The notes beneath the pieces are model-generated. The model was not told the DNA's origin and ran no database searches. It saw only the letters and a program-made list of their open reading frames with translations. Of a stretch of DNA of 11,617 nt, positions 1 through 7,155 are shown one piece after another. Position numbers and translations under genes: made by a program. Source of the stretch: Candidatus Sulfotelmatobacter sp. (GTDB taxonomy: Bacteria > Acidobacteriota > Terriglobia > Terriglobales > Acidobacteriaceae); NCBI GenBank assembly GCA_030049565.1, contig JASIKQ010000678.1:1-11617 (forward strand). The letters are read 5' to 3'. The first letter of the stretch is position 1; each line of letters opens with the position of its first letter.

Positions 1-1
1 T

Positions 2-1102
2 GCGCTGGTGAACGCGGTTGCGGTGCTCATCATCGCGTGCCCGTGCGCATTGGGATTGGCGACGCCCATGGCCATTATGGTCGGAGTGGGGCGCGGGGCG
101 CACGCTGGGGTTCTCATCAAGAACGCGGAAGCGCTGGAGATTCTGGAAAACGTCGACACGCTGGTCGTCGACAAGACCGGAACGCTCACCGAAGGAAAGC
201 CAAAGCTGAGCGCCTTTGGAGCGCCGTTGGGCTCGGCGAGCCAAGAGGTTCTTCGCCTGGCCGCCAGCCTTGAACGCGCCAGCGAACATCCGCTGGCTGC
301 GGCCGTCGTGCAGGGAGCAACGGAGCGTGGAATCAAACTCTGGGAGCCTTCGGGGGTTGAGATCGTGGCGGGCAAGGGCATCCGCGGCGTGGTGGAGGGA
401 AAGCAAGTCGCCGTGGGCAATACTGCGATGATGACTGAAGTGGGCGCGCTGAAACCCGGAGGAGGGGTTTCCTACGGAAAAACGCCGGGCGCTACCGTGT
501 TTTTCGTAGCGATTGACGGCAAGTACGCGGGCCACGTGAGTGTCGCAGACCGCCTGAAACCAACCACACCTGACGCTCTCCGTGAACTGAAAGCTCGGCA
601 TATTCACGTCGTGATGCTCACGGGCGACAGCCGTGCTGTAGCTTCCGAGATCGCCCAAAGGCTGAACATCGACGAGTTTGAAGCTGAAATTCTTCCGCAG
701 CAAAAACTGGAGGTCGTGCAAAAGCTGCAGACGCAAGGAAGGGTCGTTGCTATGGCGGGCGACGGCATTAACGACGCACCCGCGTTGGCTCAAGCCAATG
801 TAGGCATCGCCATGGGCACCGGCACCGACGTTGCGATGGAAAGCGGCGGCATCACCCTAGTGAAAGGCGACCTGAGCGGTATTCTGCGCGCGCGCAAGCT
901 CAGTCAGGCGACCATGCGCAACATCCGGCAGAATCTGTTCTTTGCTTTTATTTACAATGCAATCGGCGTGCCGATTGCGGCAGGCGTCTTGTACCCGTTT
1001 TTCGGATTATTGCTCAGTCCCATTTTTGCCGCCGCGGCGATGAGTTTCAGTTCCGTATCGGTGATCACGAATGCGCTGCGCCTGAGGAATGCGAAGCTCT
1101 AG
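2..1102 (+). CDS. copA: Cu+-transporting P1B-type ATPase, C-terminal part (5' end outside window)
   Basis: The reading frame is open from the window edge, so the N-terminal metal-binding domains and first membrane helices are missing. This inner-membrane pump exports Cu+ using ATP. Numbering from the GTG at position 8, the order is: the CPC metal site in a membrane helix (11-13), the DKTGT phosphorylation loop (55-59), the SEHP nucleotide-binding motif (92-95), a GxGxxG element (122-127), MLTGDS (203-208) and the GDGINDAPA hinge (251-259). Two C-terminal helices follow, carrying Tyr-Asn (316-317) and MSFSS (345-349). CPC plus YN plus MxxSS is the transport-site signature of Cu+ (P1B-1) pumps rather than Zn/Cd pumps. 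All catalytic motifs are intact. It ends 6 bases before the convergent neighbour. No copper chaperone or CueR-type regulator is visible in the window. Confidence 0.95.
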   Translation, partial: ALVNAVAVLIIACPCALGLATPMAIMVGVGRGAHAGVLIKNAEALEILENVDTLVVDKTGTLTEGKPKLSAFGAPLGSASQEVLRLAASLERASEHPLAAAVVQGATERGIKLWEPSGVEIVAGKGIRGVVEGKQVAVGNTAMMTEVGALKPGGGVSYGKTPGATVFFVAIDGKYAGHVSVADRLKPTTPDALRELKARHIHVVMLTGDSRAVASEIAQRLNIDEFEAEILPQQKLEVVQKLQTQGRVVAMAGDGINDAPALAQANVGIAMGTGTDVAMESGGITLVKGDLSGILRARKLSQATMRNIRQNLFFAFIYNAIGVPIAAGVLYPFFGLLLSPIFAAAAMSFSSVSVITNALRLRNAKL

Positions 1103-1108
1103 ATGCCT

Positions 1109-1651
1109 CTATTTCTGCACCGAGTAATGCAGGTGCACAACCCCATCCTCGAATCCCTTCGTCGATAACAATTTCAGAGGAATCGAACGATGCCGCGGCT
1201 GCACCAGAGGAATGCCTTCGCCGATGAAAAACGGGATGACGTGAATGCTGAACTCGTCGATCTCGCCCGCATCAAGGAACGATGCTATAACGCTTGCGCC
1301 GCCCATCATCCAGATATCTCTGCCCGGTTCGGCGCGCAGTCGCGTGGCGAATTGTTTTACAGGCTCTTTGACGAATTCTATGTTGTCAATCGATTTGTCC
1401 GGCAGCGTCCGTGAAAACACATAATTCTTTATCTTTGGCCCCATGCCAAGATTCTTTCCCCCAAACTTCAATCCGATCTCGTACGTTTGTCTTCCCCACA
1501 AAACCGTGTCGATCGAGCTGATGAACTCGTCATAGCCATATTTGTTGTTGTAGCGGGGGTCGTTGAGCCACGAGAAATCGCCATCCGGGCGGGCGATGTA
1601 ACCATCGGCGCTGGTGGCGATGTAGACAATGATTTTGCGCGTGGAGTTCAT
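1109..1651 (-). CDS. Dihydrofolate reductase-like (RibD C-terminal domain) family protein
   Basis: A 180-residue cytoplasmic protein of the YyaP/YwjB-like branch of the RibD-C/DHFR fold, which binds NADPH and reduces pteridine- or pyrimidine-like substrates; the substrate of this branch is unknown. Visible marks are the N-terminal beta strand and SADGYIA (14-20), GRQTYE (53-58), the MMGGAS nucleotide-binding loop (115-120), and the DEFSIHVIP and IGEGIPLV segments that follow. The ATG at 1651 is chosen because GAGG lies about 9 bases upstream. An in-frame ATG at 1669 would add six residues but has no Shine-Dalgarno. It lies downstream of the TlpA-like gene on the same strand (76-base gap). Its fold is pterin-related and a pterin cluster lies nearby, but it is on the other strand, so a link is only speculative. 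Confidence 0.88.
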   Translation of the reverse strand: MNSTRKIIVYIATSADGYIARPDGDFSWLNDPRYNNKYGYDEFISSIDTVLWGRQTYEIGLKFGGKNLGMGPKIKNYVFSRTLPDKSIDNIEFVKEPVKQFATRLRAEPGRDIWMMGGASVIASFLDAGEIDEFSIHVIPFFIGEGIPLVQPRHRSIPLKLLSTKGFEDGVVHLHYSVQK

Positions 1652-1696
1652 GGATGAAATCCTCGGCATCCGAATGTAGGAGACTGGGAATTTGCC

Positions 1697-1724
1697 AAAA
1701 GAGCGGTTGGACTAATAGGACCGC
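1697..1724 (-). terminator. Weak possible terminator after the TlpA-like gene
   Basis: Read on the minus strand just after the tlpA-like stop codon, GCGGT (1724-1720) can pair with ACCGC (1707-1703) across a 12-base loop, followed by TCTTTT. The stem is only 5 bp and the U run is broken, so termination would be partial at best. Some read-through into the DHFR-like gene is likely. Confidence 0.25.
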
Positions 1725-1727
1725 CCC

Positions 1728-2231
1728 TCACAGTTTGCTCAAATACTCGAGTACGTCCGGCTCGGTCCAATCGACTGCGCCGATGAACTTCCGCCGCACG
1801 ATGCCACTCCGATCGACAATGTAAGTTTCGGGAAACTTGAACGTGCCGTAAAGCGAGTTGGCTTTCTGATCAGGATCGCGGACCGAGAGCAAGTCGACAT
1901 TATGGTCGCGAAGGAAGCGCCTGTAACTGGCATCATCCACATCCACGCTTACGGCCAACACCGTAATGCCCTTCGACTTCATGCGCTGCTGCATCTGCAC
2001 CAGCGAAGGCATTTCCTCAATGCAGGGAGGGCACCACGTCGCCCAGAAATTCAGCACCACCACCTGTCCTTTGAATTGGCTCAGCGTGACCTTGTGATCG
2101 GAGTCTTGGATGGTGAAATCAGGAGCTTGAGAGCCCACCCGCGACGGGTGCGAAGTGCTGTAACAGGTGGAGAAGAACAGGACCAGAAGGAACAGCGGAA
2201 TGATTCGCGAAAAAAAAGATGCGCGCAGCAC
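1728..2231 (-). CDS. TlpA/ResA-type membrane-anchored thiol-disulfide oxidoreductase
   Basis: A 167-residue envelope thioredoxin. An N-terminal hydrophobic segment (about 10-22, ending near Cys23) acts as a signal anchor or a weak lipobox. The AhpC/TSA-Redoxin domain follows, with APDF (36-39), the active site WCPPC (66-70, Cys67 and Cys70) and the cis-proline at FP (133-134) before TYIVD. Proteins of this type reduce periplasmic disulfides, for example in cytochrome c maturation; no cytochrome biogenesis gene lies nearby, so the target is unknown. The start is the GTG at 2231, the only start that keeps the whole hydrophobic segment; the Shine-Dalgarno is poor. It is divergent from the glycosyltransferase gene across 75 bases. 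Confidence 0.93.
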   Translation of the reverse strand: MLRASFFSRIIPLFLLVLFFSTCYSTSHPSRVGSQAPDFTIQDSDHKVTLSQFKGQVVVLNFWATWCPPCIEEMPSLVQMQQRMKSKGITVLAVSVDVDDASYRRFLRDHNVDLLSVRDPDQKANSLYGTFKFPETYIVDRSGIVRRKFIGAVDWTEPDVLEYLSKL

Positions 2232-2236
2232 ATAGC

Positions 2237-2242
2237 TATAAT
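2237..2242 (+). promoter_or_regulatory. Candidate -10 box for the glycosyltransferase/pterin gene run
   Basis: A perfect TATAAT sits in the 75-base divergent spacer, 64 bases before the glycosyltransferase ATG. The region at -35 spacing is an A-rich tract rather than TTGACA, so it is a sigma70-like -10 without a good -35. If used, transcription would start near 2249 and exclude any upstream start for the glycosyltransferase. Confidence 0.45.
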
Positions 2243-2306
2243 AACGGATGCGTCCTGCCGCAGAAAACGACTTCAGGATGCGGCGCTCCCGTCAACGTCA
2301 TCCTCG

Positions 2307-3398
2307 ATGCACTTTCGCTTCCTTACCTCGACTCCATTGAATATCGTTCGCGGCAGCGGCACCTTCGCCGGCATTACCACCTTGGCGAAATTCCTCAAGC
2401 AATCCGGGGCCGGCGTTGAGCTGATCACACCTGTTATCAAATTTCCCGTTTATACGATTGAGCGGCTGATTTTCAATGAGATGCTTCGTCTGCGCCGGAT
2501 CGATGTTGATGGAATAACTGTTGGCTTTGACATGGATGGCTATACGTTGGCCGGAAAAAGAGCCGGCTTTCATGTGGCATCGATCAAAGGCGTGATCGCC
2601 GACGAAATGCGCTTTGAGCACGGCGTGACTCGAGCCACCATGCGCGTGCAAGCAGCTTGCGAAAAAATCCATGTGCAGCGCGCCGACCTGGTGATTGCGC
2701 CCAGCCAATACAGCGCCGGGCGAATTCAGGAACTATATGGAATTGAGCGCGAGCCGCGCATCGTTCCTGAAGCCATCGATCTGGAGCAGTGGCGGCAGTT
2801 GCTGCAACGAAATCCCGCGCCAGCGGCGAAAGACGAATTTGTCGTTCTCTCGGTTTGCCGCTTTTATCCGAGAAAACGGCTGCACATTTTGCTCGGCGCT
2901 CTGAACCGCCTCCGGTCTCGAATTCCTTCGCTTGAAGTTCGAATCGTCGGCGACGGTCCCGAAGCGGCGCGGCTCAAATCGATCTGCCGCAGTTCGAGGC
3001 TCGACGACATCGTGAGATGGCTGGGGAACGTCGCGGCCGACGAACTCGCCCGCGAATATAACCGCTGCGACATTTTCTGCCTGCCCAGCGCGCAAGAAAG
3101 CTTTGGCATCGTTTTCCTGGAGGCGATGGCAAGCGGGAAGCCTATTGTTGCCTCCCGAGCCGCGTCCGCGCCGGCAGTGGTGAAGCATGGCATTCTGGTC
3201 GAACCGGAGAATCAAGAAGCGTTGGCTGATGCCATCGAGCAGCTCTATCGAAACCCCGCGTTGCGAAAGACGCTGGCGGATTCGGCACAGCAGTGGGTGA
3301 AACAATTCGATGCGACCTTGATTGCGGCAAGCTTCTTGCGCGAAATTGAGGTTGTCACGGGTGTCCCGGCGCCTGCGCGCATCCACGCGGTTAGTTAA
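2307..3398 (+). CDS. GT4-family (GT-B fold) glycosyltransferase
   Basis: A 363-residue cytoplasmic retaining glycosyltransferase that would move a sugar from a nucleotide-sugar donor to an unknown acceptor. Seen: a Gly-rich acceptor-side loop near the N-terminus (GSGTFAG, 16-22), the linker with APSQY (131-135), the donor half beginning at VLSVCRFYPRKR (180-191, basic phosphate-binding residues), VGDGPE (214-219), and the E-x7-E motif (Glu264 and Glu272) followed by EAMASGKPIVAS. The ATG at 2307 is chosen because the frame upstream runs antisense through the TlpA-like gene and the family N-terminal strand begins here; no strong Shine-Dalgarno is seen. Its stop lies 25 bases before the first PTPS gene, so it probably heads that operon. 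Pterin glucosylation, as by cyanobacterial BGluT, is an attractive inference; a cell-envelope sugar role is the alternative. Confidence 0.88.
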   Translation: MHFRFLTSTPLNIVRGSGTFAGITTLAKFLKQSGAGVELITPVIKFPVYTIERLIFNEMLRLRRIDVDGITVGFDMDGYTLAGKRAGFHVASIKGVIADEMRFEHGVTRATMRVQAACEKIHVQRADLVIAPSQYSAGRIQELYGIEREPRIVPEAIDLEQWRQLLQRNPAPAAKDEFVVLSVCRFYPRKRLHILLGALNRLRSRIPSLEVRIVGDGPEAARLKSICRSSRLDDIVRWLGNVAADELAREYNRCDIFCLPSAQESFGIVFLEAMASGKPIVASRAASAPAVVKHGILVEPENQEALADAIEQLYRNPALRKTLADSAQQWVKQFDATLIAASFLREIEVVTGVPAPARIHAVS

Positions 3399-3423
3399 TA
3401 TATTTACGGGGCGCTTGCCAGTC

Positions 3424-3834
3424 ATGGTCTATCTCACGCGCAAAGCGGAGTTTGCCGCATCGCATTACTACCATAATCCGGAATTAGCGCCGGAAGAGAA
3501 CCGCCGCATCTTCGGCAAGTGCAATAATCCGAACGGCCACGGCCACAATTACACGCTGGAAGTTACGGTGAAGGGCGAAGTCGATCCGCGTTCCGGTTTC
3601 GTCGTCGACCTCAAGCAGCTCAAAGACATCATGCAGCGCGAAGTGCTCGACGCCATGGATCATCGCTTCCTGAACAAAGAAGTGCCTGAATTTGTGCATC
3701 GCATCCCGACGACGGAAAACATCGCCATCGCGATCTGGCAGCGTCTGGCGAGCAAACTCCAACACGCCCAATTGCATCGTGTGCGAGTTTACGAGACGCC
3801 CGATCTTTTCGTTGATTTCTACGGTGAATCGTGA
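3424..3834 (+). CDS. 6-pyruvoyl-tetrahydropterin synthase family protein, copy 1
   Basis: A 136-residue cytoplasmic enzyme expected to convert dihydroneopterin triphosphate to 6-pyruvoyl-tetrahydropterin. Zinc ligands are His14, His39 and His41. The catalytic Cys33 lies in GKCNNPNGHGHNY (31-43), with the Asp79-His80 pair, and PTTEN (95-99) and Glu124 for pterin binding. The Cys-x5-HGH spacing and the CNNPNGHGHNY string match animal PTPS rather than QueD (Cys-x3-HGH). The length is typical of the family. The ATG at 3424 is chosen as the start of the conserved fold; an in-frame TTG at 3415 is possible, and the Shine-Dalgarno is weak. It follows the glycosyltransferase by 25 bases and precedes copy 2 by 21, so co-transcription is likely. 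A 6-carboxytetrahydropterin synthase or side activity cannot be excluded. Confidence 0.93.
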   Translation: MVYLTRKAEFAASHYYHNPELAPEENRRIFGKCNNPNGHGHNYTLEVTVKGEVDPRSGFVVDLKQLKDIMQREVLDAMDHRFLNKEVPEFVHRIPTTENIAIAIWQRLASKLQHAQLHRVRVYETPDLFVDFYGES

Positions 3835-3855
3835 AGCATAAGTGAGGCTGGAGGA

Positions 3856-4278
3856 ATGAAGGCCCATCTCTCGCGCCGCTATCTGTTCTCGGCTTCGCAC
3901 CGCCTGCACAGCGAGGCGATGTCAGAGGCTGAGAATCATGCGACCTATGGCAAATGCAACAATCCTTTTGGCCACGGGCACAACTATATTGTCGAAGTGA
4001 CAGTGAGCGGGCCAGTGGATGAGCGGACGGGCATGGTATGCAACCTCGCCGATCTTGACAGTTTCATGGAAAGGGAAGTGCTCGCCCGCTACGATCACGA
4101 GAACCTTAATTGCTTGCCGGAATTTGCCCAACAGGTTCCAACCACCGAGAACCTGTGCATGAGCATTTATGAAATAGTGAACCGCAGCTTTAGTCTCGCG
4201 CATCTGGAAAGGGTGCGACTGGAAGAAACCATGATGAATTCCTTCGAATATGCCGGGCAAGACCAACTGCGGCGCTGA
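3856..4278 (+). CDS. 6-pyruvoyl-tetrahydropterin synthase family protein, copy 2
   Basis: A 140-residue paralogue of the preceding gene. It keeps every expected residue: His15, His40 and His42 for zinc, Cys34 in [13 protein letters not shown] (32-44), Asp80-His81, PTTEN (95-99) and Glu124. The two copies diverge elsewhere: at the N-terminus, in the segment between the first His and the Cys, and at the C-terminus, which here ends in Gln/Arg-rich residues. This is therefore an old duplication or separate acquisition, not a recent tandem copy. A clear Shine-Dalgarno GAGG (3844-3847) lies 8 bases before the ATG, with a second GGAGG almost touching the start. Possible roles are a hetero-oligomer with copy 1, a different pterin substrate or simple redundancy; the sequence does not decide. 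Confidence 0.93.
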   Translation: MKAHLSRRYLFSASHRLHSEAMSEAENHATYGKCNNPFGHGHNYIVEVTVSGPVDERTGMVCNLADLDSFMEREVLARYDHENLNCLPEFAQQVPTTENLCMSIYEIVNRSFSLAHLERVRLEETMMNSFEYAGQDQLRR

Positions 4279-4355
4279 CTTGGCAATACCGTCCTCAGGC
4301 GCGTTCCTCATTGCGCCTACTGGAGCACTTTGCAGCCGAAAGAGATCGAGCGACA

Positions 4356-4967
4356 ATGAAACCTGTCTCAAGTGAAACCAAAGAATTAACCACGCTCACG
4401 AGCGCAAGCTTTGAAGAGCTGGTTCGTGAAATGCTGGTCCGTTTGGGCGAAGATCCGCAGCGGGAAGGGCTGGTGCTCACGCCGCAGCGGGTTCGCAAGT
4501 CTCTGCAATTTCTGACGCGAGGTTATACCGAGGATCCCGAAGCTTTGCTCAAGGGTGCGCTCTTCACGGTTTCTTACGATGAGATGGTGATCGTCAAAGA
4601 TATCGAGATGTTCAGCCTGTGCGAGCACCACCTGCTGCCGTTTTTCGGCAAAGTGCACGTGGCCTATATCCCCAATGGAAAGGTGATCGGTCTGAGCAAA
4701 GTTCCGCGCTTAGTCGAACTTTTCTCGCGCCGTCTGCAGATTCAAGAGCGGCTGACCACCCAGATCGCCGAGACCATCCAGAAAGTGATTGAGCCCCAGG
4801 GTGTGGGCGTGGTGATCGAGGCGCGCCACTTGTGCATGATGATGCGCGGGGTCGAGAAACAGCACTCCCAGGCGGTTACGTCATCGATGCTGGGCAGTTT
4901 CCGCAACGAAGAAGAAACGCGCTCGGAATTCCTGTCGCTGATTCGCCAGCGTCCGAACGGAGTTTGA
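4356..4967 (+). CDS. folE: GTP cyclohydrolase I
   Basis: A 203-residue cytoplasmic enzyme that opens and rearranges GTP to 7,8-dihydroneopterin triphosphate, the shared precursor of folate, biopterin and deazapurines. Zinc ligands are Cys89 and His92 in CEHH (89-92) and Cys160 in HLCMMMRGV. His91 is the catalytic neighbour. TPQRVRKS (42-49) is the usual N-terminal helix motif, and the [12 protein letters not shown] stretch (169-180) is the conserved substrate end. This is the zinc-dependent FolE1 type, not FolE2. The ATG at 4356 is preferred over an in-frame TTG at 4311 because the extra 15 residues are not family-like; the upstream GAG is a weak Shine-Dalgarno. It sits between the two PTPS genes and the SDR, as expected for the first enzyme of a pterin operon. 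Confidence 0.95.
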   Translation: MKPVSSETKELTTLTSASFEELVREMLVRLGEDPQREGLVLTPQRVRKSLQFLTRGYTEDPEALLKGALFTVSYDEMVIVKDIEMFSLCEHHLLPFFGKVHVAYIPNGKVIGLSKVPRLVELFSRRLQIQERLTTQIAETIQKVIEPQGVGVVIEARHLCMMMRGVEKQHSQAVTSSMLGSFRNEEETRSEFLSLIRQRPNGV

Positions 4968-4980
4968 TTAAGAGCGGCTC

Positions 4981-5724
4981 TTGGCAAAACTCACTTCCAG
5001 AGCTCAGGACAGGCGCTTACTCGGAAACGTGGCGCTGATCACGGGCGCGACGCGCGGTATCGGCCTAGCTATCGCACGCGCCTTAGCAGCCCAAGGTTGC
5101 AACTTGGTCGTCACTGGCCGCGACGAGGCGGCGCTGGGCCGAAGCGGTAGGGAATTGACCGAATATAAGGTTGAACTCCTGGTGCGGCGCTGCGATGTTC
5201 GCGATCCTCAATCCGTTGACGCTCTGTTTCGCGCCGTGCGGCGTCGATTTAAGACGCTTCATATTCTGATCAACAATGCCGGCATCGCCCACGCGAATTT
5301 CAACGTGGACAAGCTCCCCCTGCCCATATGGCAGGACGTCATCGAAACCAATCTGACTGGCATGTTTCTGGTCACGCAAGCGGCGCTCGCCATGATGAAG
5401 CGCGGGGGCACGATTGTGAATAATCTCTCGATCGCGGCCAATCGCGTGTTTTTAGGATCGGCTGCCTACAACGCCTCGAAACACGGCGCTCTCGGCTTCA
5501 CGAATACACTGCGCGAGGAACTGCGTCCCCGGGGTATTCGCGTGATCGGCCTGCTGCCCGGTGCGACCGATACTGCGATTTGGAACACTTCGTGGCCGGA
5601 AGCTCCGCGAAGAAAGATGATGTCGCCCGCCACCGTCGCCGAAGCGGTCCTGGCGGCGATCCTCCTGCGGGAGAATGCGACCGTGGAAACGCTGGAAATA
5701 TTGCCCGCCGCCGGTTCTCTTTAG
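4981..5724 (+). CDS. Short-chain dehydrogenase/reductase, candidate sepiapterin reductase
   Basis: A 247-residue classical SDR. Seen: the nucleotide-binding TGATRGIG (21-28), Arg47 after the second strand (favours NADPH), CDV (71-73), NNAG (98-101), and the catalytic Asn124, Ser150, Tyr163 and Lys167 (YNASK), followed by LLPGATDT (191-198). It starts at TTG 4981 with AAGAG upstream, 13 bases after folE, so it is very probably co-translated. Family alone allows many substrates, including 3-oxoacyl-ACP. The position directly behind FolE and two PTPS genes makes reduction of 6-pyruvoyl-tetrahydropterin to tetrahydrobiopterin (sepiapterin reductase role) the best inference. It lacks the altered TGxxxRxG nucleotide motif typical of FolM. 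GTG at 5029 is too far inside the fold to be the start. Confidence 0.9.
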   Translation: MAKLTSRAQDRRLLGNVALITGATRGIGLAIARALAAQGCNLVVTGRDEAALGRSGRELTEYKVELLVRRCDVRDPQSVDALFRAVRRRFKTLHILINNAGIAHANFNVDKLPLPIWQDVIETNLTGMFLVTQAALAMMKRGGTIVNNLSIAANRVFLGSAAYNASKHGALGFTNTLREELRPRGIRVIGLLPGATDTAIWNTSWPEAPRRKMMSPATVAEAVLAAILLRENATVETLEILPAAGSL

Positions 5725-5768
5725 GCCGGCAACTCTGTGAACAAGTCGAAGCCCTATGTAATCGCTCA

Positions 5769-6287
5769 TCATGCGGCTTGGTCGAGGGCTTTGCGGACCT
5801 GAGTGTGCTTCAGGCGAAAACGGCGCACGGGCTCTCCCAGCGCGGCGATGATGATGACACCTACGACAATGGCAACGGTATCGCGACGAGTTTGCATAAC
5901 TCCCAGCGCGACGAGCAACGTGGTAGCCAGGGCCGCAGGTTGGCTCGCTTTTAAGATGAGCGTCACGAAGGTTGTAAGCATGGCCGCTAACGTCGCCGCC
6001 CACAGCCTTTGCGCGGAAACCACGCCAGAAGTGAGCACCTGCGGAGCTGCCCACGCATTCAACAGATAAAGCGCCGCGAATCCGGCCCCCAGGCCAACAA
6101 GGTGTCCGACAATTACATTGTAGATTCTTGCGCTGCGCAGTTGCGGCTGTTCAACCAATTCGTAGGCAGTCGGGCCCAGGCTGGCAAAGATTAAAGGCTG
6201 TCTAGTTACCCATCCGATGGCCGCTACTGCCAGAACCAGACCACCCTCGCCCAAAGTTGCCCACAACAGATCGGATCGCCTTTCCAA
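5769..6287 (-). CDS. HPP-family integral membrane protein
   Basis: A 172-residue inner-membrane protein with about five hydrophobic segments (near 15-28, 58-79, 93-112, 117-130 and 136-152) and a basic C-terminus. SLGPTAYELVEQP (36-48), the GHLVG helix (61-65) and the Pro-containing hairpin before the fourth segment place it in the HPP family, whose members include nitrite transporters in cyanobacteria and chloroplasts. The signature His-Pro-Pro is replaced by Ser-Gln-Pro (115-117). The start is a TTG at 6287, chosen because AGGAGG (6299-6294) lies six bases upstream. The open frame continues about 129 codons further upstream, but that part is low-complexity, lacks family features and covers the DinB gene antisense. 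It is convergent with the SDR gene and divergent from the DinB-like gene. Substrate unknown. Confidence 0.82.
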   Translation of the reverse strand: MERRSDLLWATLGEGGLVLAVAAIGWVTRQPLIFASLGPTAYELVEQPQLRSARIYNVIVGHLVGLGAGFAALYLLNAWAAPQVLTSGVVSAQRLWAATLAAMLTTFVTLILKASQPAALATTLLVALGVMQTRRDTVAIVVGVIIIAALGEPVRRFRLKHTQVRKALDQAA

Positions 6288-6382
6288 AACGCACCTCCTC
6301 ACGGAGCAATACGGCGCAATAAGCTGATTCACCCCCCTGGGTCGACGGTTGTAACGATTTTCTGGCGCAGCCGTCCTAATGG

Positions 6383-6412
6383 TTGAACATAGGTTGCCAC
6401 TTTGTCTAAGAT
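6383..6412 (+). promoter_or_regulatory. Possible sigma70-type promoter for the DinB-like gene
   Basis: TTGAAC (6383-6388) and TAAGAT (6407-6412) are separated by 18 bases, each matching consensus at four of six positions. They lie about 40 bases before the start codon in the spacer divergent from the HPP gene. Confidence 0.35.
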
Positions 6413-6450
6413 GACGACCGCTTCTGAAGACGAAACAGGGAGGAAATCCG

Positions 6451-7023
6451 ATGAAAACTATATTTGGTGCTGCCGTCGTTCTTGTCGTGCTCGCAGCAAC
6501 GTTGCCCCCGCGCGCGCAGGAGTCTAAGAAAGAGGAGTCTGCCGTCAAGCCGGCTGCGAGTCCTTCGCAGGCCGTGCTCGAACAGTGGAACGAGATCGGA
6601 CGCAAGCTCATCGCCATGGCTGAGGATTTTCCTGAGGACAAATACGATTTCAAGCCCACGCCCGCGCAGCGCACCTTTGCCGAGCAATTGCTGCACGCCT
6701 CCGGTGTGAATTACTTCTTCACCAATCCTGTGCGTGGAGAAAAACCTCCTGCCGAGGAAAATCCCAAGCGTGACCTATTCAAGAGCAAAGCCGACATTGT
6801 CGCCTACGTAAAGAAATCCTTCGCCGAAGGCGCTGACGCCATCAAAGCCAAGGGCGATAAAGGGATGTCCGATCTAGTCGTAGACCCATACGCGCACCAG
6901 TACTCGCGTGTCTCAGACCTCGCCTACGGATTCATCGAACACTCCGGCGAACACTATGGCCAGCTCGTGGTCTATTACCGCGTCAGCGGCATGGTGCCCC
7001 CGGAATCGCGGCCGAGGAAATAG
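6451..7023 (+). CDS. Exported DinB-like (four-helix, metal-binding) protein
   Basis: A 190-residue protein with a signal peptide: Lys2, a hydrophobic core at about 4-18 and a likely cleavage near Ala22. A charged linker leads to a DinB/YfiT-type helical domain starting about residue 40. The expected metal triad is present as His82, His164 and His168 (HSGEH). Proteins of this fold are often thiol-dependent transferases or of unknown function; an exported version is frequent in Acidobacteriota-like genomes (general knowledge, not checked). GGGAGG at 6438-6443 is spaced 7 bases from the ATG, which makes the start certain. It is monocistronic by layout, with 132 bases of unannotated sequence before the next gene. 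The enzymatic activity cannot be read from the sequence. Confidence 0.88.
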   Translation: MKTIFGAAVVLVVLAATLPPRAQESKKEESAVKPAASPSQAVLEQWNEIGRKLIAMAEDFPEDKYDFKPTPAQRTFAEQLLHASGVNYFFTNPVRGEKPPAEENPKRDLFKSKADIVAYVKKSFAEGADAIKAKGDKGMSDLVVDPYAHQYSRVSDLAYGFIEHSGEHYGQLVVYYRVSGMVPPESRPRK

Positions 7024-7155
7024 ACAGAAACAAAGGGTCAACAGCAAGCGTCAAGGCCTAGGACGCAGTGTCTCGCGATACAGGTCCGGGAAAAAACTAC
7101 GAGTCGCCGGACTGTGCCCGATGGAGCAACTCAAAGCGCAGGGTAAAATCGCAGC

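Noticed and set aside
1902..2306. N-terminal extension of the glycosyltransferase frame by 135 codons
   Set aside because: It is antisense to the TlpA-like gene, is His/Arg-rich in a way typical of shadow translation, and the family N-terminus starts cleanly at 2307 behind a TATAAT.
2733..3425. 230-codon open frame on the minus strand
   Set aside because: Antisense to the donor-binding half of the glycosyltransferase, with no domain features.
4981..5724. Annotation of the SDR as FabG (3-oxoacyl-ACP reductase)
   Set aside because: Sequence motifs alone would allow it, but there are no fatty-acid genes nearby and the tight link to folE/PTPS favours a pterin substrate.
6288..6674. Upstream extension of the HPP protein
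   Set aside because: It is antisense to the start of the DinB-like gene, has no membrane pattern, and a near-perfect AGGAGG points to the TTG at 6287.
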